Positions 40,884 through 55,060 of a stretch of DNA of 64,000 bases are shown here, one piece after another (position 1 is the first letter of the stretch; each line of letters starts with the position of its first letter). The notes beneath the pieces were generated by a model, which saw nothing but the letters and a program-made list of their open reading frames with translations, searched no databases and was not told where the DNA came from. The stretch is taken from positions 1 through 64,000 of the forward strand of contig JANSXT010000018.1 of NCBI GenBank assembly GCA_024742765.1. The letters run 5' to 3'. This DNA comes from Phyllobacteriaceae bacterium. Its GTDB lineage: Bacteria; Pseudomonadota; Alphaproteobacteria; Rhizobiales; Rhizobiaceae. Position numbers and translations under genes: made by a program.

Positions 40884-41819
40884 ATGACCGACAAACCCGT
40901 CATCGTCGCAGCCCTCTATCATTTCGCCCGGCTCGACACTTATCAGGCGTTGCAAAAGCCGCTGGCCGAACTGTGCTGCAAGGCCGGGCTGAAAGGCACG
41001 CTGCTTCTGGCCTCCGAAGGCATCAACGGCACGGTCGTCGGCCCGCGCGCGGGCATCGACGCGATGCTCGCCTTCCTGCGCGCGCAACCGGGGCTCGCGG
41101 AGCTTGAGCACAAGGAAAGCTTCGCCGACACCATGCCCTTCTACCGGCTGAAGGTGCGGCTGAAGAAGGAAATCGTCACCATGGGCGTGCCGGGCACCGA
41201 CCCGACGAGGATCGTCGGCACCTATGTCGCGCCTGAGGACTGGAACGATTTGATCGCCGAACCGGACACGATCCTTGTCGACACCCGCAACGATTACGAG
41301 GTGAAGATTGGCACGTTCGAGAACGCGGTGAACCCGGAAACGGCCACCTTCCGCGAGTTTCCCGACTGGGTGCGCCGTAACGAAAACGCGTTGCGCGGCA
41401 AGAAGATCGCGATGTTCTGCACTGGCGGCATTCGCTGCGAAAAGGCGACCGCCTTCGTCAAATCGCTCGGCCATGACGATGTGTTTCATCTCAAGGGCGG
41501 CATTCTGAAATATCTCGAAACGGTGCCCGAGGACGAAAGCGCCTGGCGCGGCGAATGTTTCGTCTTCGATGAACGCGTGGCGGTCGGTCACGGCCTTGCG
41601 CAAGGCACCCACAAGCTCTGCCGCGCCTGCCGCCACCCGCTCTCGCCCGAGGATTTGCGCAGCCCTGACTACAAGCCCGGCATCCAGTGCCCGCACTGCG
41701 CCGGCACGATGAGCGAAGCGGACCGCGCCCGGTTCGCCGAACGCCAACGACAGGTAGAAATGGCCCATGCGCGCGGCGAACGGCATATCGGCGATGGGCC
41801 CTGGACCGGTGACGATTGA
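40884..41819 (+). CDS. trhO: tRNA uridine(34) hydroxylase (rhodanese-domain TrhO/YceA)
   Basis: A 311-residue cytoplasmic tRNA-modifying enzyme that hydroxylates U34 to 5-hydroxyuridine. The N-terminal domain shows [19 protein letters not shown] and [16 protein letters not shown]. The rhodanese domain (~120-215) has [20 protein letters not shown] and the catalytic loop [15 protein letters not shown] (Cys ~175). A C-terminal segment with CRACRHPL and CPHCAG is a likely zinc site. The length fits the family. The downstream ureD start overlaps its end, but a functional link is unlikely. Confidence 0.93.
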   Translation: MTDKPVIVAALYHFARLDTYQALQKPLAELCCKAGLKGTLLLASEGINGTVVGPRAGIDAMLAFLRAQPGLAELEHKESFADTMPFYRLKVRLKKEIVTMGVPGTDPTRIVGTYVAPEDWNDLIAEPDTILVDTRNDYEVKIGTFENAVNPETATFREFPDWVRRNENALRGKKIAMFCTGGIRCEKATAFVKSLGHDDVFHLKGGILKYLETVPEDESAWRGECFVFDERVAVGHGLAQGTHKLCRACRHPLSPEDLRSPDYKPGIQCPHCAGTMSEADRARFAERQRQVEMAHARGERHIGDGPWTGDD

Positions 41820-42669
41820 GCGCCGCCGGACCGAACCGGCAGCCATGCAGCGTTCGGTCGGTGCCGGGCGCATCACGGTCAAGGCCGCACCGGACCGCCG
41901 GACCCGGCTCGATGCGCTGCACCAGAAAGCCAACGCCAAGATCCGCATCCCGAAAGCCTATGGGCCCGCGCTCGAAGCGGTTCTGATCAATACTGCTGGT
42001 GGGCTGACCGGCGGCGACCGGCTCGATTGGTCGGCGGCCGCCGGCGCGGGCACGCATCTGGTGATCGCCACACAGGCCTGCGAACGCATCTACAAGAGCG
42101 CCGGCGGCGCGGCGCGGCAGTCGACAAAACTCGATATCGGCGCGGGGGCCCGGCTCGACTGGCTACCGCAGGAAACCATCCTGTTCGACGACAGCGCACT
42201 TGACCGTTCGATCGAGATCGATCTTGCGCCCGATGCCATCTTCACCGGTCTTGAAACGCTGGTGCTCGGCCGCGCGGCGATGGGCGAGACGGTGCGGCGA
42301 ACGGTTCTGCGTGACCGGTGGCGGATACGCCGCGCCGGTGCGTTGATCCATGCCGACAATCTGCGCCTCGACGGCGATATCTCGGCGCTCGCCGACGGTC
42401 CGGCCACGCTTGCGGGCTGCACAGCGATCGCCACGCTGGTCCATGTCGCGCCGAGCGATGACGAACAGCGTGCGGCCCTAGTTCAACGACTTCGCGAAGC
42501 GCTTGCGCCGATGAGCGGCGCAGACATGCGCGCCGGCGTCAGCGCCTTTGCCGGCAAATGCATCGTCCGGCTGCTGGCGCCCGATGCGTACCGCTTGCGG
42601 CCGCTGGCGATCGAAGCGCTTGCGATCCTGCGCGACGGTGCGCCGCTGCCGGCAGTCTGGCGTTCATAG
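41809..42669 (+). CDS. ureD: Urease accessory protein UreD (UreH), apparently orphan
   Basis: UreD helps load nickel into urease with UreF and UreG. The pattern [76 protein letters not shown] and [16 protein letters not shown] is diagnostic of UreD. The conserved part begins near the ATG at 41845; GTG at 41809 overlaps the trhO stop and would couple the two genes, and an ATG at 41767 is also open. No ureABC, ureE, ureF or ureG is in the window, so the remaining urease genes must be elsewhere or absent. Confidence 0.88.
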   Translation: MTIERRRTEPAAMQRSVGAGRITVKAAPDRRTRLDALHQKANAKIRIPKAYGPALEAVLINTAGGLTGGDRLDWSAAAGAGTHLVIATQACERIYKSAGGAARQSTKLDIGAGARLDWLPQETILFDDSALDRSIEIDLAPDAIFTGLETLVLGRAAMGETVRRTVLRDRWRIRRAGALIHADNLRLDGDISALADGPATLAGCTAIATLVHVAPSDDEQRAALVQRLREALAPMSGADMRAGVSAFAGKCIVRLLAPDAYRLRPLAIEALAILRDGAPLPAVWRS

Positions 42670-42752
42670 CGGCACAGGCGGCGCGAACGCTTTTTCAACC
42701 CTTGCGTGACAGGCTGGCCGCAACTTCGGCCCGACCGCAAGGAGCAGCCGTC

Positions 42753-43775
42753 ATGAAAATCCTGGTCGCCGGCGGCGCCGGCTATATCGGTTCGCACACT
42801 TTTCTGGCGTTGCGCGAGGCGGGCCACCAGCCCGTCATTTTCGACAATTTCTCCAACGCCTCGCCGCGCGTGCTCGACCGGCTCGGCCAGCTCTTCCAAG
42901 AGACGGTCACTTGCGTCGAGGGTGACATTCGCGATGTGGGCGCGCTCGAAAAGACCATTACCGAGCAAGGCTGCGAGGCGGTCATCCATTTCGCCGGCTA
43001 CAAGGCGGTCGGGGAAAGCATGGCCGAACCGCTGAAATATTACGAGGTCAATGTCGCCGGTACCGAACGGCTTCTCACTGCGATGACCAACACCGGTATC
43101 AAAAAGCTGATCTTTTCATCGTCGGCGACGGTCTATGGCGATCCGCAGCACCTGCCGATCCCCGAGGACCACCCGCTGTCGACGACAAGCGTCTATGGCC
43201 ACACCAAGCTGGTGGTCGAAAACATGTTGCGCGCGCTGCACGGGGCCGATCCGCAATGGGCAATCGCGATCCTGCGCTATTTCAACCCGGTCGGTGCGCA
43301 CCCGTCCGGCCTGATCGGCGAGGATCCGGCCGACACACCCAACAATCTGATGCCCTATATCAGCCAGGTGGCGGTCGGGCGGCGCCCGCACCTGACCCTC
43401 TTCGGAGACGATTATCCGACACCCGACGGCACCGGCGTGCGCGACTATATCCATGTCTGCGATCTGGCCGAGGGTCATGTCGCGGCGCTGAAACTGCTCG
43501 ATGAACCGCAATGCACCGCCGTCAATCTCGGCACCGGACAGGGCTACTCGGTGCTCGACATGGTGCGCGCCTTTAAGGCCGCCAGCGGCCGGCCGATACC
43601 ATACAAGATCGCCGAACGGCGCGCCGGCGACATCGCCACCTGTTATGCCGATCCGTCACGCGCCAAGGCGTTGACGGGCTGGAGCGCGCGGCGCGATCTC
43701 GCCGACATGTGCACTGACGCCTGGCGCTGGCAGTCGCGCAACCCAATGGGCTATCTCGACATCGCTGCCGAATAG
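42753..43775 (+). CDS. galE: UDP-glucose 4-epimerase
   Basis: A 340-residue NAD-dependent epimerase interconverting UDP-glucose and UDP-galactose for polysaccharide synthesis. The NAD motif is VAGGAGYIGSHTFLAL (about 5-20), then VIHFAGYKAVGES, catalytic Ser in IFSSSATVYG, and the Tyr/Lys pair in SVYGHTKLVVE. NLGTGQGYSVLDMV and AERRAGDIATCYADP complete the GalE signature. AAGGAGCAGCCGTC precedes the ATG. It is convergent with galU, 4 bases apart. Confidence 0.94.
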   Translation: MKILVAGGAGYIGSHTFLALREAGHQPVIFDNFSNASPRVLDRLGQLFQETVTCVEGDIRDVGALEKTITEQGCEAVIHFAGYKAVGESMAEPLKYYEVNVAGTERLLTAMTNTGIKKLIFSSSATVYGDPQHLPIPEDHPLSTTSVYGHTKLVVENMLRALHGADPQWAIAILRYFNPVGAHPSGLIGEDPADTPNNLMPYISQVAVGRRPHLTLFGDDYPTPDGTGVRDYIHVCDLAEGHVAALKLLDEPQCTAVNLGTGQGYSVLDMVRAFKAASGRPIPYKIAERRAGDIATCYADPSRAKALTGWSARRDLADMCTDAWRWQSRNPMGYLDIAAE

Positions 43776-43779
43776 GCGC

Positions 43780-44658
43780 TCATGGATCAAGGCTCTTGAT
43801 GAAGGCGCCCAGATCCGCGCCCAGTTCGTCATTGGCAAGCCCGAGCGCGATATTGGCGCTCAGAAAGCCCAGCTTCGAGCCGCAATCATAGGTCTCGCCT
43901 TCGAACGGCACACCGTAGAAGGGCTGCGCGTCCATCAGCGCCAGCATCGAGTCGGTGAGCTGGATCTCGCCGCCCGCGCCCTTCTCGTGCCGGCCCAGAA
44001 GCCCCATGATCGACGCATCGAGAATATAGCGGCCATTGAGGAAATAGGTCGATGGCGCCGAGCCCGGCTCGGGCTTTTCGACCATGCCGGTGATCGAGAA
44101 AGAACCATCGCCAAACGTCTCCCCCATCGAGACGATGCCATATTTGTGGGCGTCCTCGGGCGCGCATGATTCAACCGAAACAACATTGCCGCCCCGCTCG
44201 CCATGCACCGCGACCATCTGCGACAGGCAGCCCGGTTCGCCGGTCATCACCATGTCGGGCAAGAGCACCGCGAACGGCTCGCCGGCACTGATCATCTCGC
44301 GCGCACACCACACCGCATGGCCGAGACCGAGCGCCTGTTGCTGGCGTGTGTAGCTGATCTGGCCCGCCTGCGGCAGGTCGGCGCGCAGCATCGCCAGCGG
44401 CTCGTCCTTGCCCCGCTGTTCCAGCGTGTGTTCCAGTTCGTACTGGTGGTCGAAATGGTCCTCGATGACGTTCTTGTTGCGCCCGGTGACGAAGATGATG
44501 TGCTCGATACCGGCGGCCTGGGCCTCCTCGACGGCATATTGCACCACCGGCTTGTCGACGACCGTCAGCATTTCCTTGGGCACCGCCTTGGTGGCGGGCA
44601 GGAACCGCGTGCCGAGACCGGCGACGGGAATGACGGCTTTGCGGACTTTCTGGGACAC
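43780..44658 (-). CDS. galU: UTP-glucose-1-phosphate uridylyltransferase
   Basis: A 292-residue nucleotidyltransferase making UDP-glucose from UTP and glucose-1-phosphate. The N-terminal motif [21 protein letters not shown] (about 11-31), [38 protein letters not shown] and [12 protein letters not shown] are all typical. The start is GTG at 44658, with GGAG 11 bases upstream. With the convergent galE it supplies UDP-sugars for exopolysaccharide or lipopolysaccharide. Confidence 0.94.
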   Translation of the reverse strand: MSQKVRKAVIPVAGLGTRFLPATKAVPKEMLTVVDKPVVQYAVEEAQAAGIEHIIFVTGRNKNVIEDHFDHQYELEHTLEQRGKDEPLAMLRADLPQAGQISYTRQQQALGLGHAVWCAREMISAGEPFAVLLPDMVMTGEPGCLSQMVAVHGERGGNVVSVESCAPEDAHKYGIVSMGETFGDGSFSITGMVEKPEPGSAPSTYFLNGRYILDASIMGLLGRHEKGAGGEIQLTDSMLALMDAQPFYGVPFEGETYDCGSKLGFLSANIALGLANDELGADLGAFIKSLDP

Positions 44659-44862
44659 GGGCGTATTTCTCCGGAATGGGCATTGGTGGCCTTGTCATAC
44701 TGCAGGGCTGGCCAACAGAAAACCGCCATCGGACCAATCGCGTCCGTCTTCAAAACATCCGGCACGCCCGCCTCGGCCAGCAATCATCAGATGGCTTGAT
44801 CGGTGTCAAACCACGCTCAACTGAGCTCAGCTATTATCACCTTATGCCAGTGGAGGAACACG

Positions 44863-45066
44863 ATGCTGAGCAAGCCTTTCATGACGACCCATGAGATTGC
44901 CGAACTGCTCAAGGTGAACGAGGCGACCGTGCGGGCCTGGATTCACGGCGAGGACCTGCGGGCCGTCAAACTCGGCCGCGAATTCCGCGTCGCGGTCAAG
45001 GATCTGGAAGCCTTCGTCGACGCCCACGCAACACGGCCGCCGGCCTGGGAGCGCGCCAAGGGCTGA
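44863..45066 (+). CDS. Small helix-turn-helix DNA-binding protein (excisionase/MerR-like domain)
   Basis: A 67-residue protein consisting almost entirely of an excisionase-type winged helix: MTTHEIAELLKVNEATVRAWIHGEDLRAVKLGREFRVAVKDLEAFV. It lacks any effector domain. GGAGGAACACG lies before the ATG at 44863; an upstream frame start at 44803 has no ribosome-binding site. A 10-base palindrome CTGAGCTCAG (44821-44830) and a TATTAT (44832-44837) lie just upstream. It precedes the P-type ATPase operon by 46 bases on the same strand and probably regulates it. No integrase is near. Confidence 0.85.
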   Translation: MLSKPFMTTHEIAELLKVNEATVRAWIHGEDLRAVKLGREFRVAVKDLEAFVDAHATRPPAWERAKG

Positions 45067-45068
45067 GC

Positions 45069-45105
45069 CACGCGCAACCCCAACCAGCACGCGCAACCCC
45101 AACCA
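45069..45105. repeat. Tandem 19-bp direct repeat
   Basis: CACGCGCAACCCCAACCA occurs at 45069-45086 and again at 45088-45105 with one G between. It fills the gap between the HTH gene and the ATPase ribosome-binding site and could be a tandem binding site or a recent slippage duplication. Confidence 0.7.
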
Positions 45106-45112
45106 AAAGGAC

Positions 45113-47850
<2,738 letters not shown>

Positions 47851-47854
<4 letters not shown>

Positions 47855-49569
47855 CCGAGACGATCACCGACTACATCTTCTATGAGGTCGCAGCGCTGCT
47901 GGTGCTGGCCGCCGGCGTCGGCTTTGTCGGCCTCATGCTGCGCCAGCCGCTGATCGTCTCGTTCATCGCGGTGGGCATTCTGGCCGGCCCCTCGGTGCTC
48001 AACATCGCCCGGTCGGACGAATATATCGACCTTCTGGCGGAACTCGGCATCGCGGTGCTGCTGTTCCTGGTCGGGCTCAAGCTCGACCTGAACCTGGTGC
48101 GCACGCTCGGCCCGGTCGCGCTTCTGACCGGGCTCGGCCAGGTGGCGTTCACCACCATTTTCGGCTTTCTGATCGGGCTGGGGCTCGGCCTCGATCCGGT
48201 GACGGCCATCTATGTGGCGATCGCGCTGACATTTTCGTCGACCATCATCATCGTCAAGCTTTTGTCGGACAAGCGCGAGATCGATTCGCTGCACGGGCGC
48301 ATCGCGCTCGGCTTCCTGATCGTCCAGGACATCGTCGTCGTGCTGGCGATGATCATGCTGTCGGCGATCGGCGTCGGCACACAGAGCGATTCAGCGCTCG
48401 CCGATATCCTGTCCGTGTTCGGCTATGGCGCGCTGATGCTGGTCGCTGTGGGCCTTTTCATCCGCTATCTGGCCGATCCGCTGATGGATCGCCTGTCGCG
48501 CTCGCCCGAACTGATGATCTCGTTCGCCATCGGCTGGGCAGCGCTGCTCGCCGCGCTCGGCCACTATTTCGGCTTCGGCAAGGAACTGGGCGGCCTGCTC
48601 GCCGGCGTGTCGCTCGCCTCGACGCCCTTCCGGGAAGCGATCGCGGCACGGCTTGCATCGCTGCGCGACTTTCTGCTGCTGTTCTTCTTCATCGCGCTCG
48701 GTGCCTCGCTCGATCTTGCCGTGCTCGGCGACAATATCGGCGCAGCCATTGTCTTCTCGCTGTTCGTGCTGATCGGCAACCCGCTGATCGTCCTCGCCAT
48801 CATGGGTGCCATGGGCTACCGCAAGCGCACCGGTTTCCTTGCCGGCCTCACCGTGGCGCAGATATCGGAGTTCTCCCTGATCTTCATGGCGATGGGCGTC
48901 GCCATCGGCCATGTCGCCGCCGATGCGATGGGGCTCGTCACGCTGGTCGGCTTGATCACCATCGCCGCCTCGACCTACATGATCACCTGGTCGCACCAGC
49001 TTTACCGTGTTGTCGAACCGGTTCTGGGACCGTTCGAACGGCGCGGCGCGGGCACCGAGGAGGACAATTGGCAGCCGAGCGCCGGCGGCCACGATGTCGT
49101 CATCTTCGGGCTCGGCCGCTATGGCCTTGCCATTGCCGACGAACTGGACGCTGCCGGCCTCAAGGTGCTGGGCGTCGACTTCAACCCGACGGCTGCGCGC
49201 GAAGCGCGCCAGCACGGGTTCGATGTCATGTTCGGCGATGCGACCGACCCCGAATTCATCGCACATCTGCCGCTCATCCCGGTGCGCTGGGCGATCTCGG
49301 CGGTGCCCGAACACGATACCGGCATCACCCATGACGATCCGCGCCGCTCGCTGATTCGGTCGTTGCGCGATACCGGCTTCGGCGGGCGCATCGCCGTAGC
49401 CGTGCACAGCGACGGCAATGCGGAGCGGCTGGCCGAGGCCGGCGCCAATCTGGTGTTGAGGCCCTATCGGGATGCCGCTTCGCAGGCGGCAAGCCTGGTG
49501 CTTGGCACCGGACGCACGCCCGATGCCGGCAGTCCGGTCAGCGACAGCAGGGAGACAGTCGAACCATGA
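47851..49569 (+). CDS. KefB/YbaL-like monovalent cation:proton antiporter with TrkA-N domain
   Basis: A 572-residue CPA2-type transporter. About 12-13 helices fill residues 8-390, with VGLKLDLNLVRTLG, LTFSSTIIIVKLLSDKREIDSLHGRI and QDIVVVLAMIM typical of the family. Residues ~410-545 form a Rossmann TrkA-N domain (VVIFGLGRYGLAIADELDAAG) that binds nucleotide. It would exchange K+ or Na+ for protons. Its start overlaps the ATPase stop (ATGA) and its stop overlaps the next start, so the three are translationally coupled. Confidence 0.93.
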
Positions 49570-50546
49570 GCGAGCGCCCGCCGGCAGCCCCCTTCTCCGA
49601 CATCGTCGCGGTCTGCGACACCGGTGACACGGACGCCGGAAGTCTTGCAATGGCGGTCGATCTCGCCCGCGCCAACCGCGCCCGGCTGACCGCGCTTGCC
49701 GTTGGCGACGAGCATGGCGACATTCATCAACTGGCGCGTTTTGCCGGCGTCGATCCGGCCGAGATCGAAGCCGGCATGACGGACGCACTCAAGGCCGGGC
49801 TGGCCGCCAAGATCGCGCCCTTTGCCGGTGATCTGGAGATCGGCATCGAGACCCGGCTCGGACGGCCGTTCCGCGAGATCATCGGCGATGTGATCGAAAA
49901 CGGCCGCGATCTGGTCATCAAGATGGCCGAACCGTTCGACCAGAAGCATCGTTTTCTCTTCACCTCGACCGATCAGCATCTGTTGCGCAAATGCCCCTGC
50001 GCGGTCTGGCTCGCCATGCCCGGTGCCGCCCAGCCGCCAAAGACGATCCTCGCCGCCGTCGATCTGGACGAGGAGAACGGCAAAGCCGAAAATGCGCTCA
50101 ACCGGATCATCGTCGATACCGCCTGCCGCATCGCCGCAACCAGTGGCGCCACGCTGCACATCACCCATGTCTGGGACGCGCCGGCCGAGGATCTCGTGCG
50201 CCGCTGGACCAATGACGAGGGCGATGTGCGCCGCTATCTGGACGCGACCGAAGAACGCCGCCGCAACGCGCTCGACGCGCTGACGGAGCAGGCCAGGGCG
50301 GATATGAGCGATGGGACGCTGCCCGCCGCGATCGTGCCGCATCTGGCGCGCGGCCGGCCCCGCGATGTCATCCCCGCCCATATCGAGGCGATGGGCGTCG
50401 ACCTTCTGGTGATCGGCACGCTGGTGCGCACCGGCATTCCGGGCCTGATCATCGGCAACACCGCGGAAGACGTGCTCAACGCGGTCGACTGCTCGGTGCT
50501 GACGGTGAAGCCGCCGGGCTATGTAAGCCCGCTGGCATCGGGCTGA
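49566..50546 (+). CDS. Tandem universal stress protein (UspE-like)
   Basis: A 326-residue cytoplasmic protein with two USP folds, ~8-155 and ~165-318. The first lacks a complete nucleotide loop. The second has the ATP-binding pattern VIGTLVRTGIPGLIIGNTAEDVL, G-x2-G-x9-G(N/S/T). The central PPKTILAAVDLDEENG begins the second copy. It is the last of the HTH-ATPase-antiporter-USP unit and may sense nucleotide or stress for the transporters. It overlaps the antiporter gene (ATGA). Convergent with hutU. Confidence 0.92.
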   Translation: MSERPPAAPFSDIVAVCDTGDTDAGSLAMAVDLARANRARLTALAVGDEHGDIHQLARFAGVDPAEIEAGMTDALKAGLAAKIAPFAGDLEIGIETRLGRPFREIIGDVIENGRDLVIKMAEPFDQKHRFLFTSTDQHLLRKCPCAVWLAMPGAAQPPKTILAAVDLDEENGKAENALNRIIVDTACRIAATSGATLHITHVWDAPAEDLVRRWTNDEGDVRRYLDATEERRRNALDALTEQARADMSDGTLPAAIVPHLARGRPRDVIPAHIEAMGVDLLVIGTLVRTGIPGLIIGNTAEDVLNAVDCSVLTVKPPGYVSPLASG

Positions 50547-50560
50547 CGGCGGTCAGCCGC

Positions 50561-52228
50561 TCACAGGATGGCCGGCAGATCGAGCCCGTGCTCGGTGGCG
50601 CAGTCGCGCGCGATGTCATAGCCGGCATCGGCATGGCGCATGACCCCGGTGGCGGGATCGTTCCAAAGAACGCGTCCGATGCGCCGCGCGGCATCTTCCG
50701 TGCCGTCGGCGCAGATCACCATGCCCGAATGCTGCGAAAAGCCCATGCCGACCCCGCCGCCATGGTGCAGCGACACCCACGTCGCGCCTGACGCCGTGTT
50801 CAGAAGCGCATTGAGCAGCGGCCAGTCCGACACCGCGTCCGACCCGTCTTTCATCGCCTCGGTCTCACGGTTGGGCGAGGCGACCGAACCCGAATCGAGA
50901 TGATCGCGGCCAATCACCACCGGCGCCTTCAGTTCGCCGCTGGCAACCATTGCGTTGAATTTGAGGCCGGCACGGTGCCGGTCGCCGAGCCCGATCCAGC
51001 AGATGCGCGCCGGCAATCCCTGAAAAGCGATCCGCGCGCGTGCCATGTCGAGCCATTGATGCAGATGGGCGTTGTCGGGGAACAATTCCTTCATCGCCTG
51101 ATCGGTCTTGAAGATGTCCTCCGGATCGCCGGACAGGGCGCACCAGCGGAACGGCCCGATACCGCGGCAGAACAGCGGCCTTATGTAAGCGGGCACGAAC
51201 CCCGGAAACGCGAACGCGTTTTCAAGCCCCTCTTCCAGCGCGACCTGGCGGATATTGTTGCCATAGTCGAGCGTCGGCACGCCGGCATTCCAGAAATCGA
51301 CCATCGCCGCCACATGCACCTTCATCGAGGCACGCGCCGCCGCTTCGACCGCCTTGGGATCGCTCTCCTGCTTCTCGCGCCATTCGGCGACCGACCAGCC
51401 CTGCGGCAGATAGCCATGGACGGGGTCGTGCGCCGAGGTCTGGTCGGTGACGATGTCCGGCCGGATGCCGCGCCGCACCAGCTCGGGGAAGATGTCGGCG
51501 GCATTGCCCAAAAGGCCGACCGATTTCGCCTCGCCCGCCTTGGTCCAGGCATCGATCATCGCCAGCGCCTCGTCGAGCGTCTCGGCCTTCTCGTCGAGAT
51601 ATTTCGTCCGCAGGCGGAAATCGATGCGCGTCGGATCGCACTCGACGGCCAGACAGGAGGCACCCGCGAACACCGCCGCCAGCGGCTGCGCGCCGCCCAT
51701 GCCGCCAAGGCCGGCCGTCAGGATCCACTTGCCCGTCAGATCACCACCATAATGCTGCCGGCCCGCCTCGGCGAACGTCTCATAGGTGCCCTGCACGATG
51801 CCCTGCGTGCCGATATAGATCCACGAGCCAGCCGTCTTCTGGCCGTACATCATCAGGCCCTTGCGATCGAGTTCGCCGAAATGATCCCAATTGGCCCAGT
51901 GCGGCACCAGATTGGAATTGGCGATCAAGACCCGCGGCGCATCCGCATGGGTGCGGAAGATGCCGACCGGCTTGCCCGACTGGACGAGCAGCGTCTGGTC
52001 CTCGTCGAGCCCCTTGAGCGCCTCGACGATCCGGTCGAAATCGGCCCATGTACGCGCCGCCCGGCCAATGCCGCCATAGACGACCAGTTCGTGCGGGTTC
52101 TCGGCGACATCGGGATGCAGATTGTTCATCAGCATCCGCGTTGGCGCCTCGGTCATCCAGCTTTTCGCGGTGATCTCCGGCCCGGTCGGCGGGAACACGT
52201 CGCGAATGTTGTGACGCGCATCCATCAT
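50561..52228 (-). CDS. hutU: Urocanate hydratase
   Basis: A 555-residue NAD-dependent enzyme converting urocanate to 4-imidazolone-5-propionate, second step of histidine degradation. Typical segments are [20 protein letters not shown], the NAD-binding [44 protein letters not shown] with the active-site Cys, and [23 protein letters not shown]. The start at 52228 overlaps the hutH stop (TGATG, shared A), with GGAGA upstream inside hutH. It is the last gene of hutI-hutH-hutU. Confidence 0.96.
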   Translation of the reverse strand: MMDARHNIRDVFPPTGPEITAKSWMTEAPTRMLMNNLHPDVAENPHELVVYGGIGRAARTWADFDRIVEALKGLDEDQTLLVQSGKPVGIFRTHADAPRVLIANSNLVPHWANWDHFGELDRKGLMMYGQKTAGSWIYIGTQGIVQGTYETFAEAGRQHYGGDLTGKWILTAGLGGMGGAQPLAAVFAGASCLAVECDPTRIDFRLRTKYLDEKAETLDEALAMIDAWTKAGEAKSVGLLGNAADIFPELVRRGIRPDIVTDQTSAHDPVHGYLPQGWSVAEWREKQESDPKAVEAAARASMKVHVAAMVDFWNAGVPTLDYGNNIRQVALEEGLENAFAFPGFVPAYIRPLFCRGIGPFRWCALSGDPEDIFKTDQAMKELFPDNAHLHQWLDMARARIAFQGLPARICWIGLGDRHRAGLKFNAMVASGELKAPVVIGRDHLDSGSVASPNRETEAMKDGSDAVSDWPLLNALLNTASGATWVSLHHGGGVGMGFSQHSGMVICADGTEDAARRIGRVLWNDPATGVMRHADAGYDIARDCATEHGLDLPAIL

Positions 52229-53751
52229 CAATTCATCTCCAGGGAACACAGATCGAGCCCGTTCGCGCACAGCGTGGCGGCCCGGCCGATATCGGCGGAA
52301 ACGACGCGGTCCTCGCCGAGCGCGGGCACTTCGGCCCGCAGCGCATCGATCAGCTTTCGCAGCGGTGCGCTGGTTTCAAGCGGCGCACGGAACTCGACCC
52401 CCTGCGCCGCGCACAACAATTCGATGCCGACAATGTGGCCCAGATTGTCGACCATGCGCCGCAGCCGCAGCGCGCCATGGGCAGCCATCGACACATGGTC
52501 TTCCTGATTGGCCGAGGTCGGCGTCGAATCGGTCGAACAGGGGTTGGCCAGATGCTTGTTTTCGCTCATCAGCGCCGCCGAGGTGACCTCGGCGATCATC
52601 AGGCCGGAATTGAGCCCCGGCTCGGGCGTCAGGAAGGGCGGCAGGTCGAAGCTCAGCGTCGGGTCGACCATCAGCGCGATGCGGCGCTGCGCGATGGCAC
52701 CCAGTTCGGCGATCGCGATGGCAATCTGGTCGGCGGCCATGGCGACCGGCTCGGCGTGGAAATTGCCGCCCGAGATCACCGCACCATCCTCGAACACCAA
52801 CGGGTTGTCGGTGACCGCATTGGCCTCAATCAATAGCGTGCGCGCGGCCATGCGCAACTGGTCGAGCGCCGCGCCTGCCACCTGCGCCTGACAGCGGATG
52901 CAATAAGGGTCCTGCACGCGCGTGTCGCCCTCGCGGTGGCTTTCGCGGATCTCCGAGCCGTCGAGCAGGGTGCGCATGGCCGCCGCCACCTCGATCTGCC
53001 CGCGATGGCCGCGCAGCGCGTGAATTTCCGGCCGCAGCGGCGCAGTCGATCCCATGATCGCATCGGTCGAAAGCGCCGCCACCGCGATTTGGCTTTCGAG
53101 CAGGTGCCACAGGTCGAACAGGGCACCGAGCGCCACCGCCGTCGAAAACTGCGTGCCGTTGATCAGCGCAAGCCCTTCCTTCGGGCCGAGCACGATGGGC
53201 GCGAGACCGGCTTTTTTGAGCGCATCGCCGCCGGGCATGGGATGGCCGTTCACCCTGGCGCCCCATGCCTGCCCCTCGCCGATCATCACCGCGGCCATGT
53301 GGGCGAGCGGCGCCAGATCGCCCGATGCGCCGACCGAGCCCTGTTCGGGCACGTCCGGCCAGATGTCGTGGGCGAGCATGGCTTCAAGAAGACCGATCAA
53401 CTCCCAGCGGACGCCCGAGGCGCCGCGCGCCAGCGAATTGACCTTGAGCAGCATCATCAGCGACGTTTCGGCGCGCGGCAGCGGATCGCCCACGCCCGCG
53501 CAATGGGACAGGATCAGATTGCGCTGTAGCCGCGCCGTGTCGTCCGGCGCGATCCGCATCGAGGCGAGCTTGCCGAAGCCGGTATTGACGCCATAGACCG
53601 GCACATCGCGCTGTGCGATGCCGGCGATCACGGCCGCGGCCCGGTCGACATCGGCATGCGCGGCCGGATCGACCACGGGCGCCCGCGCGCCCTCGAAAAA
53701 GGCGCGCATCTGCGCCATGTCGAGATGACCGGGCTCAAACGTTTGGGTCAA
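52228..53751 (-). CDS. hutH: Histidine ammonia-lyase
   Basis: A 507-residue lyase releasing ammonia from histidine to give urocanate. The autocatalytic MIO prosthetic group forms from ASG in [14 protein letters not shown] (about 145-158). Other motifs are [12 protein letters not shown] and the C-terminal [25 protein letters not shown]. The start is a TTG at 53751 that overlaps the hutI stop (TTTTGA) and follows GGGAGG; this yields the usual N-terminus [18 protein letters not shown]. No ATG upstream fits. Overlaps at both ends show tight coupling. Confidence 0.95.
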   Translation of the reverse strand: MTQTFEPGHLDMAQMRAFFEGARAPVVDPAAHADVDRAAAVIAGIAQRDVPVYGVNTGFGKLASMRIAPDDTARLQRNLILSHCAGVGDPLPRAETSLMMLLKVNSLARGASGVRWELIGLLEAMLAHDIWPDVPEQGSVGASGDLAPLAHMAAVMIGEGQAWGARVNGHPMPGGDALKKAGLAPIVLGPKEGLALINGTQFSTAVALGALFDLWHLLESQIAVAALSTDAIMGSTAPLRPEIHALRGHRGQIEVAAAMRTLLDGSEIRESHREGDTRVQDPYCIRCQAQVAGAALDQLRMAARTLLIEANAVTDNPLVFEDGAVISGGNFHAEPVAMAADQIAIAIAELGAIAQRRIALMVDPTLSFDLPPFLTPEPGLNSGLMIAEVTSAALMSENKHLANPCSTDSTPTSANQEDHVSMAAHGALRLRRMVDNLGHIVGIELLCAAQGVEFRAPLETSAPLRKLIDALRAEVPALGEDRVVSADIGRAATLCANGLDLCSLEMN

Positions 53752-54953
53752 AACTGGCCTCCCACAATCCGCCTGTATAGCGGATTGAAGCCGATCCGGT
53801 AGCTCAGTTCGGCCGGTTCTTCGACATCCCACACCGCAAAATCGGCACGCAGTCCCGGCGCGATCATGCCGCAATCGTCAAGGCCAAGCGCCCGCGCCGC
53901 ATTGCGCGTCGTGCCGGCCAGCGCTTCTTCGGGCGTCATGCGGAACAGTGTGCAGGCCATGTTCATGGCGAGCAGCAGCGATGTAATCGGCGACGAGCCG
54001 GGATTGGCGTCGGTCGCCACCGCCATCGGAACGCCCGCCCCGCGCAAGCCGGCGATCGGCGGGGCTTGCGTCTCGCGCAGCGTGTAGAAGGCGCCGGGCA
54101 GGATGACGGCCACAGTGCCGGCCTTGGCCATGGCGGCGATGCCGTCGGCACCGAGATATTCCAGATGATCGGCCGACAGCGCGCCACGGGAAGCCGCGAG
54201 CTTGGCGCCGCCAAGATCGGACAATTGCTCCGAATGCAGCTTGACCGGAAGACCTAGCTCCGCCGCCACATCGAACACGCGTGAAATCTGCGCCGGCGAA
54301 AAGGCGATGCCCTCGCAGAACCCGTCCACCGCATCGGCCAGCCCTTCGGCATGGGCGCGGCGCAGCGCGGGGATGCAGACATCGTCTATGTAAGCGTCCG
54401 CTTCCATTCCCGACGGCACGGCATGGGCGCCCAGAAAGCTGGTGCGGACGCGCACGGGCCGCTCCCGTTCAACGCGCCGCGCGACGCGCAACATGCGCAG
54501 TTCGGTGTCGGTATCGAGCCCATAGCCCGACTTGATCTCGATGGTGCCGACACCTTCTGCAATCAGCGCATCGGCACGGCGCAGCGCGCTGGCGAGCAAA
54601 GTGTCCTCATCGGCGGCGCGAGTTGCGGCCACCGTCGAGACGATGCCGCCGCCGGCCCGCGCGATCTCTTCATAGCTCGCGCCTTCGAGCCGCATCTCGA
54701 ATTCGCGCGCCCGGTTGCCGCCATGCACGAGATGGGTGTGGCAATCGATCAGCGCCGGCGTCACCAGCCGTCCGCCGAGATCGCGAACCTCCGCGCCATC
54801 GGCCGGCGGTATCTCCGCCGCCGGACCGGCCCAGACGATCATGCCGTCGCGTACGATGACGGCGCCGTCGCGCACCAGCCCGTAGGCCGCACCGCCCGGC
54901 GCCATGGTGGCGAGGCATGCATTGCGGATCACCATGTCGATTGGCCCGGCCAT
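53748..54953 (-). CDS. hutI: Imidazolonepropionase
   Basis: A 401-residue metal-dependent amidohydrolase opening the imidazolone ring to N-formimino-L-glutamate, third step of the pathway. The metal motif is [23 protein letters not shown], then [27 protein letters not shown], and [11 protein letters not shown] with the late Asp. Start 54953 has GGGGGAGGG directly upstream. It is the first gene of the minus-strand hut operon and diverges from hutF across 107 bases, which should contain both promoters. No hutC-type regulator gene is in the window. Confidence 0.95.
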   Translation of the reverse strand: MAGPIDMVIRNACLATMAPGGAAYGLVRDGAVIVRDGMIVWAGPAAEIPPADGAEVRDLGGRLVTPALIDCHTHLVHGGNRAREFEMRLEGASYEEIARAGGGIVSTVAATRAADEDTLLASALRRADALIAEGVGTIEIKSGYGLDTDTELRMLRVARRVERERPVRVRTSFLGAHAVPSGMEADAYIDDVCIPALRRAHAEGLADAVDGFCEGIAFSPAQISRVFDVAAELGLPVKLHSEQLSDLGGAKLAASRGALSADHLEYLGADGIAAMAKAGTVAVILPGAFYTLRETQAPPIAGLRGAGVPMAVATDANPGSSPITSLLLAMNMACTLFRMTPEEALAGTTRNAARALGLDDCGMIAPGLRADFAVWDVEEPAELSYRIGFNPLYRRIVGGQF

Positions 54954-55060
54954 CCGCCCTCCCCCGCAGAATTGGCTTGAACGCGGCCAACTCAATAAGC
55001 CATTGATGACGCTGTCAATCGCATTCGACGCGGGCGGCTGAACCAATCGGAGACGGCATC

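Noticed and set aside
44863-45066. The excisionase-like HTH gene as a sign of an integrated element
   Set aside because: No integrase, attachment repeat or phage gene is nearby, and it sits directly ahead of an ion-transport operon.
50900-52507. A 535-codon open frame on the plus strand
   Set aside because: It is antisense to hutU and the end of hutH, which are certain.
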